Shown piece by piece: positions 9,100-18,083 of a stretch of DNA of 64,000 bases; position 1 is the first letter of the stretch, and every line of letters begins with the position of its first letter. Source of the stretch: Methylomonas methanica (GTDB taxonomy: Bacteria; Pseudomonadota; Gammaproteobacteria; Methylococcales; Methylomonadaceae). The stretch lies in NCBI RefSeq assembly GCF_001644035.1, contig NZ_LUUG01000057.1:51165-115164 (forward strand), read 5' to 3'. A program made the translations under genes and the position numbers. The notes under the pieces were generated by a model. The model searched no databases. It saw nothing but the letters and a program-made list of their open reading frames with translations, and was not told the origin of the DNA.

Positions 9100-9954
9100 C
9101 TATTTCAATAATTGCAATACGCCTTGGGTTACTTGATTCGCCTGAGCCAACATCGCCGTACCCGCTTGTTGCAGAATCTGACTGCGGCTTAAATTTGCTG
9201 TTTCGGCAGCGAAATCGGCATCCATAATCCGCGAACGAGCTGAACTTTGATTTTCAATGGAAGACTGTAGATTCGATATAGTGGTGGAAAACCGATTCTG
9301 AATTGCACCTAAATTCGAACGAAATGTATCGATTCTTCTGATTGCAGTATCAATAGCATTGATTGCTGAGCGCACATTTCCAGAGGTAGCAGCTGATCCA
9401 ATTGAATGCTTGTTACCAAAAAGCGCGCTCAAACTTGTCACAGCTATCAAATCGGATACCGTAACAGATATCTGATTGTCTGCTGCCGTGTTAGCTCCAA
9501 TCTGAAAGTTCGCATTCTTTAAAGAACCGTTTAGAATTTTTTTGCCGTTGAATTCGGTATTCTGAATAATCCTTTTAACTTCTGCACCCAATTGCTTAAA
9601 TTCGGTATGAAGCTTTTGCCTGTCTTCACCACTAACAGCCGCTCTATTGGCCGCCTGGACCGCCAAGTCTCGCATCCTCTGCAAAGTCTCAGTGATTGTA
9701 CCCATCCCGGCTTCCGCAGTTTGCGCCATGGAGATACCGTCGTTGGCATTGCGCATGGCAACAGTCATACCGCGAATTTGCGATGTCATCCGGTCGGCAA
9801 TCGCCAAACCGGCGGCATCGTCTTTAGCACTATTGACTCTAAGACCTGATGATAAGCGCTCCATAGACATTTGCAGACTATCGTTAGTCCGCGTCAGAAA
9901 CTTCTGACTATTCAATGACGCGATATTTGTATTGATGACCATTGATGATGGCAT
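9100..9954 (-). CDS. fliC: Flagellin (copy 1)
   Basis: Short flagellin of 284 residues: conserved D0/D1 N-terminus (MVINTNIASLNSQKFL, LSSGLRVNSAKDDAAGLAI) and C-terminus (SRIMDADFAAETANLSRSQILQQAG, MLAQANQ), with only a small middle (about 155-195) and no D2/D3 domains. Filament subunit. The start at 9954 has GGGAGA seven bases upstream; an ATG four codons on is also possible. Closely similar along its length to flagellin 2 at 13168-14019. No sigma-28 promoter like that of copy 2 was found upstream, so it may be expressed differently. Likely target of the adjacent Maf enzyme. Confidence 0.95.
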   Translation of the reverse strand: MPSSMVINTNIASLNSQKFLTRTNDSLQMSMERLSSGLRVNSAKDDAAGLAIADRMTSQIRGMTVAMRNANDGISMAQTAEAGMGTITETLQRMRDLAVQAANRAAVSGEDRQKLHTEFKQLGAEVKRIIQNTEFNGKKILNGSLKNANFQIGANTAADNQISVTVSDLIAVTSLSALFGNKHSIGSAATSGNVRSAINAIDTAIRRIDTFRSNLGAIQNRFSTTISNLQSSIENQSSARSRIMDADFAAETANLSRSQILQQAGTAMLAQANQVTQGVLQLLK

Positions 9955-10506
9955 GATCGTTCTCCCGGTTGATACTAAATGGAATAGGCATTATTGCCGC
10001 CACTAAACATCAATCACTTTTCATGCCAATATATAAAAATCCCTTTTAAATTCAACAATTAACAAAACAAGAGCTCTCTCAATATCATCAAACACAACTG
10101 AAACACACCTGATTAAAGCCCGTTTTGCCGCTTAACCAGCCTTTAGGCAATTAGAACGACATTTTTTTGACTCCCCCCCCTCCGAAAACCATTGCCTAGA
10201 AAAACCACATGTCAAATACCTCACAACAAAGCCTAAAAACAAAATTAAAATCAATAACATGGAAAATTTTCGCGTAATTTGAAAATCGATATTTTAATGG
10301 ATGAAAGGGTTACGAAAATATCGAGGAAAATTGTGAGCTAGAATCCGACAAACAATTGCCGGCCACAAAAGTGGAAGAGAAATGGAAGCGGCATTTCGTT
10401 GCCGCTAGGACAACGATCAATGAAATTAAGGGGTATATCGATACGCTGAAAAGCGTGTTTTCGGGATGATCTGGAAAAATACGAGGATAGGCCTGAGCTA
10501 GCCGAC
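9955..10506. other. 552-bp intergenic region upstream of flagellin 1
   Basis: AT-rich stretch between flagellin 1 and fliT, both on the minus strand. It holds a possible weak sigma-70 promoter for flagellin 1 (minus strand TTGTTG, 17 bp, TATATA, 10030-10058), a run of eight C at 10173-10180, a perfect small hairpin ACGCT-GAAA-AGCGT at 10442-10455, and a plus-strand frame open from about 10308 to a TGA at 10469 that has no ATG (see findings). No good sigma-28 site was seen. Confidence 0.4.
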
Positions 10507-10839
10507 TTAATAACTGCTATAAGCCAGCATTGCCTTACGGCCACGGTCCAATACCGATTGCTGGGTAGCCGAGCGCATTTTTTGCTCTTCGATATAAGAA
10601 ATAAAAACAGCATCTTGCTCAAGCATGGACTGAGCTAATTGCTTTAAAAGAAGTTTTTTAGGCTCGGAAAAGGCCGCAGTGGTCACAAAAAACTGTTCTA
10701 AATAATTTTGCCTGACGTCCAAAATATCAGCCAGACGCTCCCATTCCGCCTTTACCATGCAATCTTGAATAGTATTGGCAAAACCTTGCAACTGCTGTTG
10801 CCACTCCAAGAAATCAGCATCCGCGTCATCGACAGACAT
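10507..10839 (-). CDS. fliT: FliT-like flagellar chaperone
   Basis: Small protein of 110 residues, mostly helical, with no catalytic motif. Position and size fit FliT, the export chaperone of the filament cap protein FliD, which in enterics also restrains FlhDC. Sequence conservation of FliT is low, so the call rests on context: it directly follows fliD and fliS, and its ATG shares one base with the fliS stop (TAATG). The open frame continues upstream to a TTG at 10857, but the coupled ATG at 10839 is the better start. Confidence 0.7.
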   Translation of the reverse strand: MSVDDADADFLEWQQQLQGFANTIQDCMVKAEWERLADILDVRQNYLEQFFVTTAAFSEPKKLLLKQLAQSMLEQDAVFISYIEEQKMRSATQQSVLDRGRKAMLAYSSY

Positions 10840-11225
10840 TAGGCAATCGCGTCCCAAGCTTCTTTAACCTCTTTCATCAACACAGTTACCTCATTCAATA
10901 TGTCTTCGCTGTTTTCACTACTCGCCTGTAGCAACCTAAAATTGATGTAATCGTACAATTGGCGAAGATTGGCAGCAATTTCACCACCCTGCTCTAAGTC
11001 AAGCACCTCATTTAGACCGCCGACTATGCCGATTGCCTTGGATATATAGATGCTTTTCGCTTCCATATCGCCATGAGTAATTGCACCTTTAGCAGAATTG
11101 ATTCGAGCCAAAAATCCTTCCATCAACATTTGTATCAATCGATGGGGAGATTCCTCGCCAAAATTGCTGGAGGTATGAACCTCAGCATATTGTCTAGCGC
11201 CTTTTCTATGAGCATCAACGTACAT
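10839..11225 (-). CDS. fliS: Flagellin export chaperone FliS
   Basis: FliS binds the C-terminus of flagellin in the cytoplasm, stops premature polymerisation and delivers it to the export gate. 128 residues, four-helix bundle; the motifs SPHRLIQMLMEGFLARINSA, KGAITHGDMEAKSIYISKAI and LRQLYDYINFRLLQAS are typical. Lies 17 bp after fliD and is coupled to fliT by TAATG. Confidence 0.93.
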   Translation of the reverse strand: MYVDAHRKGARQYAEVHTSSNFGEESPHRLIQMLMEGFLARINSAKGAITHGDMEAKSIYISKAIGIVGGLNEVLDLEQGGEIAANLRQLYDYINFRLLQASSENSEDILNEVTVLMKEVKEAWDAIA

Positions 11226-11242
11226 GGGAAAAAACCTCTATA

Positions 11243-12640
11243 TTACAAATTGTTGATCCAGTTACTTAAAAAAGAACCGGTTGATTTAAATTTGCCGACT
11301 GTAACATCCATCGCTGTAAATTGTTTTTGCAATGTCTTTTGTAGATTATCTAATCTAATCTGCACATCGGCTCTGCGATCTCCCAAGGTAGACAGTTGTT
11401 TTTTCAGCGATGTTTGCTGACTATCCAAAGGTCCACCCGATTGCAACAAATTATCCAATTTTGAGTAAAGCCGAGTCGCCACACCGTCAGACGACGAAAA
11501 CACATCGCTGACCGACTGTAAACTGGCGCTCAATGCAGTGTTAAGCTGCGTGCTATCCAATGACATCACACCATCTTTATCTATCTTCACGCCTATCATG
11601 GCTAATGAATTGTAATTCCCGGTCGCGGACGAAACCGGATTTGTCGAATCTTGTCTGATCTGTGAGTTCACATAACGCAGCGTTGCATCGCCGATTAGCG
11701 CGCCATTTCCGGAACTGCTACCGCTGGAGCCGCCACCGTATTTACCCAAATCTTTGGCAGTCGTGTGTAGCTTGTTGTATGCGGTTACGAAACTTGTCAG
11801 AGTTTTATTGATAGCTTCATTATCCAAACTGACATCAACGTTCACCTTGGTCCCCACTTGAGCGGATTTCAAGTCTAAAGTCAGACCTTGTACTACGTCG
11901 GTTATCGAATTGGTGCTGCGCGTTGCGGTCTGACCATCGACTTTGATAATAGCGTCGGCAGCGGTCGCCTGAGCGCTCAAATTGGAGGAAAAAACCTGTG
12001 ACAATCCAGACGTATCGGTGTTGTTTCCATCGTCGTCACTACCTGTCACGGTAAATGCGTTTGCAAGCCCGGAGTTTTTGGCTGTGAGGACCAGCTTGGA
12101 AATTGTACCGGTGCCGGTGGAGTTGTCGACGTTAACGATACTCGCGGTAACGGAGGTATTACCGGAAGCGTTGTTGATGGCATCTCTTATGCCTGTCAAC
12201 GTATTATTACTGGAACCAACCGTCACGTTGAACGAGACACCCGCTGTGGTAGCAATAGTCAAAGATCCCGTGCCAACGGTGGCAGCCGAACTGGCAAACT
12301 CCGCTGAAATGGATTTTTGCGCCTTTGCCAATTGGGTAACTTCCAGGGCATAAGAGCCGGCCACGGATCCCGCGCCAGCGGCAACTTTTAAGATTGACTC
12401 GTCGGCAGACGCGGCTTTATGCGTTTTGAACAGATTTCCATCTTTGAGTTTGTTTACCGCAGTCTGAAAATCAGACAACGCGCTTTTCAAGCTGCCAATC
12501 CCACTCAGCCTAGTATTTACCGAGTCTTCTTGTCGTTGAATAGCATTTAGTGCCGGCTGCCCGTCAGCCGCCACTAATTGCGTTACTAGGGAGTTAATAT
12601 CGATACCGCTACCAATACCCGTTGACGATACTATGCTCAT
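11243..12640 (-). CDS. fliD: Flagellar filament cap protein FliD
   Basis: Hook-associated protein 2, the pentameric cap under which flagellin subunits fold at the filament tip. 465 residues; the N-terminal FliD domain (about 10-105) starts SIVSSTGIGSGIDINSLVTQL, and the C-terminal domain (about 235-450) includes YNKLHTTAKDLGKYG and MIGVKIDKDGVMSLDSTQL, ending in a coiled coil. A Gly/Ser-rich stretch (GGGSSGSSSGNG, near residue 300) lies in an exposed region. Located between flaG and fliS as usual in polar flagellates. Confidence 0.95.
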   Translation of the reverse strand: MSIVSSTGIGSGIDINSLVTQLVAADGQPALNAIQRQEDSVNTRLSGIGSLKSALSDFQTAVNKLKDGNLFKTHKAASADESILKVAAGAGSVAGSYALEVTQLAKAQKSISAEFASSAATVGTGSLTIATTAGVSFNVTVGSSNNTLTGIRDAINNASGNTSVTASIVNVDNSTGTGTISKLVLTAKNSGLANAFTVTGSDDDGNNTDTSGLSQVFSSNLSAQATAADAIIKVDGQTATRSTNSITDVVQGLTLDLKSAQVGTKVNVDVSLDNEAINKTLTSFVTAYNKLHTTAKDLGKYGGGSSGSSSGNGALIGDATLRYVNSQIRQDSTNPVSSATGNYNSLAMIGVKIDKDGVMSLDSTQLNTALSASLQSVSDVFSSSDGVATRLYSKLDNLLQSGGPLDSQQTSLKKQLSTLGDRRADVQIRLDNLQKTLQKQFTAMDVTVGKFKSTGSFLSNWINNL

Positions 12641-12666
12641 GGCACTCTCCTCATCCGACTAACTTA

Positions 12667-13104
12667 CTAAGCACGATCCTGAATCATAGAGCCTTGTTGG
12701 CCATCCAACTCCTGCATTCTTCTGATAAACGCCAGCATTTCTTCGGAGGGAATTTGCCGCACAACATCGCCAGTTTCACTATCGACAACTTTCACCACTA
12801 ATTCCTTGGTTGAATCGTCTACTTTGAATTGGAGATTGCGGTTAACTGATTGAAGCAGCGAATTTCCTCTATCCGCAGCTTTTTTCACCGAATCGAAAGA
12901 AGGCTTGGCTTCATTCTGTTTGTCCTGCTCTTGGTTCGAAATTGAAGAGGACACAGTCGAATCACTTTGCAAAGCGGAAACACCAAGGCTGCGCTTTTCA
13001 GCGTCGGCCTTGGCACCCGCAAATGATTTTTCATCCGTTTGCTTATCGGCTTTAGCAACAGTCACGGGAGATAGCTTTAACACATTTGAAATCTCACTGT
13101 TCAT
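12667..13104 (-). CDS. flaG: FlaG family protein
   Basis: FlaG affects filament length in Vibrio, Pseudomonas and Campylobacter, but its molecular role is not settled. 145 residues: a low-complexity charged N-terminal half and a conserved C-terminal domain (about 85-140) with LQFKVDDSTKELVVKVVD and GDVVRQIPSEEMLAF, the FlaG signature. The ATG at 13104 has AAGGTG upstream; a GTG three codons earlier is less likely. It follows flagellin 2 after a hairpin and precedes fliD by 26 bp. Confidence 0.9.
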   Translation of the reverse strand: MNSEISNVLKLSPVTVAKADKQTDEKSFAGAKADAEKRSLGVSALQSDSTVSSSISNQEQDKQNEAKPSFDSVKKAADRGNSLLQSVNRNLQFKVDDSTKELVVKVVDSETGDVVRQIPSEEMLAFIRRMQELDGQQGSMIQDRA

Positions 13105-13134
13105 GACATTCACCTTATGCTTTTCGTATTAAAT

Positions 13135-13159
13135 GGGAGGTTACGGTCCGCAACCTCCC
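13135..13159 (-). terminator. Hairpin between flagellin 2 and flaG
   Basis: Perfect 8-bp stem GGGAGGTT / AACCTCCC around a nine-base loop, directly after the flagellin 2 stop. There is no proper T run, so it may be a leaky terminator or an mRNA 3'-end stabiliser that lowers flaG-fliD expression relative to abundant flagellin. The role is inferred; the stem is seen. Confidence 0.65.
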
Positions 13160-13167
13160 TATCAAAA

Positions 13168-14019
13168 CTACCTTAGCAAACTCAACACGGACTGACCGGA
13201 CTGATTAGCCTGCGCCAACATCGCTGTACCAGCTTGTTGCAAAATTTGCGTTTTACTCAAATTGGATGTTTCAGTTGCAAAATCGGTATCCAGGATTCGG
13301 GATCTAGCAGCACTTTGATTTTCTATGGAAGACTGCAAGTTAGCAACAGTAGTCATAAACCGATTTTGAATCGCACCCAAGGTTGATCTGAAAGTATCGA
13401 TCTTTTTAATCGCACTATCAATAGCTGATATTGCTGACCTGACTTTAGCAGAAGCTGCACCCGATCCAATTGAGTAACCAGCGGCCCCAAACAAGGCACT
13501 AAGGCTATTAACTTTTTCCAAGTTAGAAACAGTAACAGAGACTTGGTTGTCGGTCGTAGTATTAGCACCCACTTGGAAGTTGGCACCTGCCAAGGAACCA
13601 TTCAGAATTTTCTTACCGTTGAATTCGGTGTTCTGAATAATCCTTTTAATCTCCAGACCAAGCTGCTTAAATTCAGTCTGCAACTTATCCCTGTCTGAAC
13701 CACTTACTGCGGCCCTGTTGGCTGCTTGAACAGCAAGGTCACGCATCCGTTGCAGAGTTTCGGTAACGGCGCCCATACCAGATTCAGCTGTTTGCGCCAT
13801 CGAAATACCGTCGTTGGCGTTTCTGACCGCCACGGTCATACCACGGATTTGCGACGTCATTTTATCGCTGATCGCCAGACCGGCCGCGTCGTCCCTTGCA
13901 GAGTTAATTCTCAAACCAGATGACAAGCGTTCCATTGAGGTCGCTAGCGAATCGTTGGTTTTATTTAAAAAACGTTGACTGTTCAACGAATTGACGTTTG
14001 TACTGATTACCATTGCCAT
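13168..14019 (-). CDS. fliC: Flagellin (copy 2)
   Basis: Second short flagellin, 283 residues, D0/D1 only, ending in the usual ANQSGQSVLSLLR. The N-terminus MAMVISTNVNSLNSQRFL follows GGAGG by eight bases, which fixes the ATG at 14019; the frame's TTG at 14034 lies inside that ribosome site. Most differences from flagellin 1 are in the middle (about 165-210, for example SLSALFGAAGYSIGSGAAS), the surface-exposed region where glycans are usually attached. A near-consensus sigma-28 promoter lies about 90 bp upstream, so this is probably the main late-class flagellin. Confidence 0.95.
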   Translation of the reverse strand: MAMVISTNVNSLNSQRFLNKTNDSLATSMERLSSGLRINSARDDAAGLAISDKMTSQIRGMTVAVRNANDGISMAQTAESGMGAVTETLQRMRDLAVQAANRAAVSGSDRDKLQTEFKQLGLEIKRIIQNTEFNGKKILNGSLAGANFQVGANTTTDNQVSVTVSNLEKVNSLSALFGAAGYSIGSGAASAKVRSAISAIDSAIKKIDTFRSTLGAIQNRFMTTVANLQSSIENQSAARSRILDTDFATETSNLSKTQILQQAGTAMLAQANQSGQSVLSLLR

Positions 14020-14109
14020 GATGCTACCCTCCAAATTTCGAGAACGTTCAGCGCTTCGAAAATTTTGTGTTGTGTTGAATTAAAAAGATTTGTTTCAAAC
14101 TCGAATGAT

Positions 14110-14136
14110 GTATCGGCCCGGGTTTGGAGAACTTTA
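14110..14136 (-). promoter_or_regulatory. Sigma-28 (FliA) promoter for flagellin 2
   Basis: Minus strand TAAAGTTC, 11 bp, GCCGATAC. This matches the FliA consensus TAAAGTTT-N11-GCCGATAA at 14 of 16 positions with exact spacing, about 90 bp before the flagellin 2 ATG. It is the best promoter match seen in the window. Confidence 0.9.
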
Positions 14137-14146
14137 ACCCTCTAAT

Positions 14147-15199
14147 TCAGAAATATTGGGCGAACTCACCCTGTGCTCTTAAAAAATCGGCTTCGCGGCC
14201 AATGTCCAGCCAGTAGTCATTGACCGGAAACATAGATACTGTCTCGCCTCGGGCCACTTGCTGGTTCAATAAAGTCGGCATATCCAACTTTTTCTCGGCC
14301 GCGATACTGTTGATCAAACTGTGATCCAGCACATAAATTCCCGCGTTGGCCAAACAACTTTGCAACGGCTTTTCCTCGATACCGATGACACGTTGTTGTT
14401 CCAAAGTAACCACGCCGTAAGGAATTTGGTACTCGTACTGCCGCACGCATAGCGTCGCTATGGCTTGTTGTTCGTTGTGGTAGGCCAGCAATCTGGAAAA
14501 ATCGACCTGGGTCAGAATATCGCCGTTCATCACGATCAGCGGCACGTCGGGCAGATTATCCGGCATCAAGCCAATAGCACCGGCCGTACCCATTGGCTCC
14601 GTCTCGTCGATATAATCGATTTTGATTCCCCAACGCCCACCATCACCGAAATAGTCTTTTATCTGCTGCGCCCGATAATGCACAGCGATGTAAAACTGCC
14701 GAAAACCCGACTTGACGAAATTTTCGATAATGGTTTCCAGAATCGGCTTACCGCCGATTTCCAACAACGGCTTCGGGCAATCGTCTGTATACGGCCGTAA
14801 GCGGGTACCGAATCCTCCAGCCATTAAAAACACCGGATTAGGAAACGTCGGCTGCTTGTAGAGTGCTTGCAACGATTCCAGTCGCACCACCCGCCCCTGA
14901 TCGTCCACCACAGGCAATTGATAGAGATGATGGCCTTCCATCATCGCAATCAACTGGGTTTTGCTATCCTGCAAGGCGGCAACTTTCGGGCGTTTATTCA
15001 TCACCTCGCCAACAGGATGCTCTAGGGATAATCCCCGAATCAAGGCTCGGCGGATATCACCATCCGTGACAGCTCCCAGCAACCGCTCTTGTTCGTCCAC
15101 CACCAAGGCGATCTGTAACGCCGCGCGATCAATCACCTCGATAGTCGCCCGCAATGTCGCTTCCGGTCGAATCAATACCTGTTGCCAATGCTGTCTCAT
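14147..15199 (-). CDS. ptmE: CBS-domain sugar nucleotidyltransferase, PtmE/LegE-like
   Basis: 350 residues: two CBS motifs (about 5-115; GAVTDGDIRRAL, YQLPVVDDQGRVV) followed by a nucleotidyltransferase domain (about 120-345) with MAGGFGTRLRPYTDDCPKPLL, the Mg/NTP-binding signature, NGDILTQVDF and EEKP. In Campylobacter the CBS-fused enzyme PtmE makes GDP-glucosamine for the GDP-linked legionaminic acid route. Its place as last gene of a complete leg operon, 3 bp after the acetyltransferase, supports the same role. The nucleotide (GTP or UTP) cannot be read from sequence by eye. Confidence 0.82.
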   Translation of the reverse strand: MRQHWQQVLIRPEATLRATIEVIDRAALQIALVVDEQERLLGAVTDGDIRRALIRGLSLEHPVGEVMNKRPKVAALQDSKTQLIAMMEGHHLYQLPVVDDQGRVVRLESLQALYKQPTFPNPVFLMAGGFGTRLRPYTDDCPKPLLEIGGKPILETIIENFVKSGFRQFYIAVHYRAQQIKDYFGDGGRWGIKIDYIDETEPMGTAGAIGLMPDNLPDVPLIVMNGDILTQVDFSRLLAYHNEQQAIATLCVRQYEYQIPYGVVTLEQQRVIGIEEKPLQSCLANAGIYVLDHSLINSIAAEKKLDMPTLLNQQVARGETVSMFPVNDYWLDIGREADFLRAQGEFAQYF

Positions 15200-15202
15200 C
15201 TG

Positions 15203-15850
15203 TTAATCCTGTTCCAAATCCTGTACAAGCGAACGGGCCGGATAGACAATCCTGCTGCATCCTACATCTCGAGTCACCACACTCCCTGCGCCAATTACAC
15301 TACCGGAACCGATACGTATGCCTTGAATAATGGTCGCACCGGTGCCAATATGCACCTTATCGCCCAATTCCACCCCACCGCTCAACACCGCACCTGGTGC
15401 TATGTGCACATCACAACCAATCCGGCAATCGTGTTCCACTATCGCCCCGCTGTTAATAATACAGTTTTCAGCAATTTCCGTGCCTGACTGAATAATGACG
15501 CCTGCCATCAGCTGCACCCCTTCTGCCAACACTACATCGGTCGCCGTAAAAGCGCGTGGATCGATAAGCGTGCGAAAACGATAACCCTGCGCACGGCATT
15601 TCTCGAATAAAGCCGCGCGCAGACCGGCGTCCCTAGGCAAAGATCCTATACCATTGACTAACTCAACACTATCCGCCGGATAAGCCCATATCGCCGAATC
15701 GTCACCTAGGATGTTCACGCCCAAATACTCGCTGCCCGCCAAGCGGTTGGGATCTGCGAGGCCCAGTACCTCTACATCCAGGCGCCGCAGCATATCCAAC
15801 AAAACCCGCGCGTGACCGCCGCTACCCAGCAAAATAACCGGCTTGCTCAT
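15203..15850 (-). CDS. Sugar O/N-acetyltransferase, NeuD/PglD/LegH type
   Basis: 215 residues: N-terminal Rossmann-like domain (VILLGSGGHARVLLDML) and a left-handed beta-helix of hexapeptide repeats (about 95-205) with the catalytic His in NSGAIVEHDCRIG. PglD and LegH enzymes acetylate the 4-amino group of a UDP- or GDP-sugar; NeuD-type enzymes O-acetylate sialic acids. In this operon the step missing after the aminotransferase LegC is N-acetylation, so a LegH role is favoured. ATGA overlap with legI. Confidence 0.8.
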   Translation of the reverse strand: MSKPVILLGSGGHARVLLDMLRRLDVEVLGLADPNRLAGSEYLGVNILGDDSAIWAYPADSVELVNGIGSLPRDAGLRAALFEKCRAQGYRFRTLIDPRAFTATDVVLAEGVQLMAGVIIQSGTEIAENCIINSGAIVEHDCRIGCDVHIAPGAVLSGGVELGDKVHIGTGATIIQGIRIGSGSVIGAGSVVTRDVGCSRIVYPARSLVQDLEQD

Positions 15851-16914
15851 TCGATCAAATCATCCGTCTGATAATCCTGGTGGCTGGTGTGGCCGAGCAA
15901 TCGCCAATATTCCATCGGACTCACCCCGGTTCCAGGCCGCTTGCTTGTCAAATTTTCGGCACTGAATTTTTCGCCGGCTGTTATAGAAGCAGCTGCAACC
16001 AAACTTTTGCGAGCGACAATGCGATTTTGTAACTCCACGGCTTGCGGCATTTTGCTAGGCCGACCTAACGCTTGCTCGACCGCGCGAATATCCAGCACCA
16101 TTTGTTTCAATTCGTCCGGCTCCAACGACACCTGATGATCAGGGCCTTTTTGACGACGATCCAGCGTGAAATGCTTTTCGATAACGACCGCACCACGCGC
16201 GACAGCGGCAATCGGCACCACCAGGCCCTCGGTGTGGTCGGAGTAACCAATTGGCAAGCCAAAAGCCTGCTGCAATACATCCATCGCCCGCAAATTCACG
16301 TCAGCCATAGGCGTTGGGTATTCGCTGGTGCAATGCAGCAAACTGACTTTTTCTTTTAAAACGGCTTGACCGGCCTCTGCGCTGTAGGCTTTTTGAAACG
16401 CCGCCTGCGACGGTTGCTCCCAACCCAGAAAACCAAACGCCAACACCCCCAACGCTGCTTCCACTTCCCCCAAGGTGGCCATGCCAGTAGAGACAATAAT
16501 ATCCTTGCCGGTTTGGGCATGGGCCAGCAAAAAGGGGCCGTTGGTAATCTCGCCGGACGGAACTTTCAGCTTAGCGATTCCGAGTTCATCCACCAAAAAC
16601 GCCAGACTGTCAAAATCGAACGCGGTCGACAAAAACTCGATATCCTGGTTTTGGCAATAGTCGCGCAACTGAAAATGAAACTCATATTTCAGCTCGAGCT
16701 TGCGCAGCATCTCTAATTGGCTCTCGGCCGCGCCCGTGGTTTGTTTTTGGTACTCGGCCTTGCTTGCCGACTGGGTGACCAGTTTCTCGGCTTTGAAGGT
16801 TTGGAACTTCACCGCGTCGGCACCCGCAGCCACAGCGGCATCGACCAGTTGCATGGCGGTTTGCAAACTGCCGTTGTGATTCACACCCGCCTCGGCAATG
16901 ATAAAAACACTCAT
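15847..16914 (-). CDS. legI: N,N'-diacetyllegionaminic acid synthase (NeuB family)
   Basis: Condenses a 6-deoxy-hexosamine with phosphoenolpyruvate to give the nine-carbon acid. 355 residues: NeuB TIM barrel (1-280) starting FIIAEAGVNHNGSLQTAMQLVDAA in pieces such as AEAGVNHNG, with AVKFQTFKAEKLV, IVSTGMATLGEVEAAL, LHCTSEYPTP, IGYSDHTEG and EKHFTLD, followed by a C-terminal SAF antifreeze-like domain (about 295-350) with RKSLVAAASITAG. NeuB, LegI and PseI share these motifs; the operon partners (LegB/C/G rather than PseB/C/H/G) point to legionaminic acid. Coupled by ATGA on both sides. Confidence 0.9.
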   Translation of the reverse strand: MSVFIIAEAGVNHNGSLQTAMQLVDAAVAAGADAVKFQTFKAEKLVTQSASKAEYQKQTTGAAESQLEMLRKLELKYEFHFQLRDYCQNQDIEFLSTAFDFDSLAFLVDELGIAKLKVPSGEITNGPFLLAHAQTGKDIIVSTGMATLGEVEAALGVLAFGFLGWEQPSQAAFQKAYSAEAGQAVLKEKVSLLHCTSEYPTPMADVNLRAMDVLQQAFGLPIGYSDHTEGLVVPIAAVARGAVVIEKHFTLDRRQKGPDHQVSLEPDELKQMVLDIRAVEQALGRPSKMPQAVELQNRIVARKSLVAAASITAGEKFSAENLTSKRPGTGVSPMEYWRLLGHTSHQDYQTDDLIE

Positions 16915-18083
16915 GCAACCACCTTTAAGTCGTAAAAATGCTTTTTCAGCAGCCCATCCAAAGGCGTCTGTTTGAGTAAATCTTTAATCTTCAGCGACGC
17001 CCCGCCTTGACCGTACGGGTTTTCAGCGTGCGCCAAGGTGTTGGCAAACGCCCCGGAAAACACTTTTAGCAATGCATCGCGGATCGCACCGGTATGCGGC
17101 GAACAATGCAATACGCTATCCGCACAGATTCGTCCCCGCTGGCGATCACCAATATTGACGGTGGCAACCTTAAATGCCGGCGCTTCTAAAATACCGCTGG
17201 AAGAATTGCCCACCACAGCATCGACCAGCTTCAACGCAGATAGATAGCGTTGAGAGCCCATGGAAACAAAGCTGACCACCCGATCCGCATGACGTTGCCG
17301 ATAATCTTCTATCATCCCGGCAATAGCCCTGCCATCAGCATCGGCATTGGCGTGGGTAAATATGATATGCAGATTGTCGAAGCCATCTAAAGCCCCCAAT
17401 AGCTGTTCAAACTGTTCGGTAGCAGTGGCAGTTTCCAATGTAACCGGATGAAAGGTGACCAACAAATTATGTGCGCCAAACTTAAAATCGAGTACCTGTT
17501 CCAGCTGCTCTTTATCCAGCAACGGCAAGCGATAAACATTATCCAAACCTGGCGCGCCGACGTTGAACACCCAACTGGGCTGCTCGCCGAGTTGAATTAC
17601 CCGCTGCCGGTAAATCTCGGTTGAAGTGAAATGTAGATGAGACATTTTGGTAATGGCATGGCGAATCGCATCGTCCACCGCGCCTTCGGTGAGTTCCCCG
17701 CCGTGGATATGTGCAATGGGTATCCGTTGATTCATTGCCGCTTGAACCGCAGCAAAAATCTCGAACCTATCACCCAGCACCACCAGCAAATCGGGCTCTA
17801 AGTCGGCCAGCGCGTCGGCAAAGCCAATCAGCCCTAAACCCATAGCTTTGCTGATCCCGGCCGGAGTATCCGACGACAGCAGCATTTCCACCTTGCGAGA
17901 AATCGAAAAACCATCGGCGGCAATTTGTTGCCAGGTCAAACCGAACTCCGGCGACAAGTGCATGCCGGTAACCACTAATTGCAATTCCAGTTCGGTATCG
18001 GCCTGAAGCTCTTTCAGCAGCCAGTACAACAGGCCATATTCGGCGCGCGAGCCGGTCACCACGCAAATTTTACGCGCCGTCAT
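16911..18083 (-). CDS. legG: UDP/GDP-sugar 2-epimerase, hydrolysing (NeuC/LegG)
   Basis: GT-B fold epimerase that releases NDP and inverts C2, giving 2,4-diacetamido-2,4,6-trideoxymannose for LegI. 390 residues; motifs CVVTGSRAEYGLLYWLL, VLGDRFEIFAA, IAHIHGGELTEGAVDDAIRH, VTFHPVTLE and VGNSSSGILEAPAFK are those of hydrolysing 2-epimerases of the NeuC branch. Whether UDP- or GDP-linked substrate is used depends on the ptmE-like enzyme and is not decided here. ATGA overlaps with legC upstream and legI downstream. Confidence 0.9.
   Translation of the reverse strand: MTARKICVVTGSRAEYGLLYWLLKELQADTELELQLVVTGMHLSPEFGLTWQQIAADGFSISRKVEMLLSSDTPAGISKAMGLGLIGFADALADLEPDLLVVLGDRFEIFAAVQAAMNQRIPIAHIHGGELTEGAVDDAIRHAITKMSHLHFTSTEIYRQRVIQLGEQPSWVFNVGAPGLDNVYRLPLLDKEQLEQVLDFKFGAHNLLVTFHPVTLETATATEQFEQLLGALDGFDNLHIIFTHANADADGRAIAGMIEDYRQRHADRVVSFVSMGSQRYLSALKLVDAVVGNSSSGILEAPAFKVATVNIGDRQRGRICADSVLHCSPHTGAIRDALLKVFSGAFANTLAHAENPYGQGGASLKIKDLLKQTPLDGLLKKHFYDLKVVA

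Noticed and set aside
10173..10180. Run of eight C as a possible phase-variable tract
   Set aside because: It is intergenic, more than 200 bp from the flagellin start, and not placed where length change would obviously switch expression.
10338..10622. Minus-strand ORF of 94 codons overlapping fliT
   Set aside because: Overlaps fliT in another frame, has no good start context and low-complexity composition.
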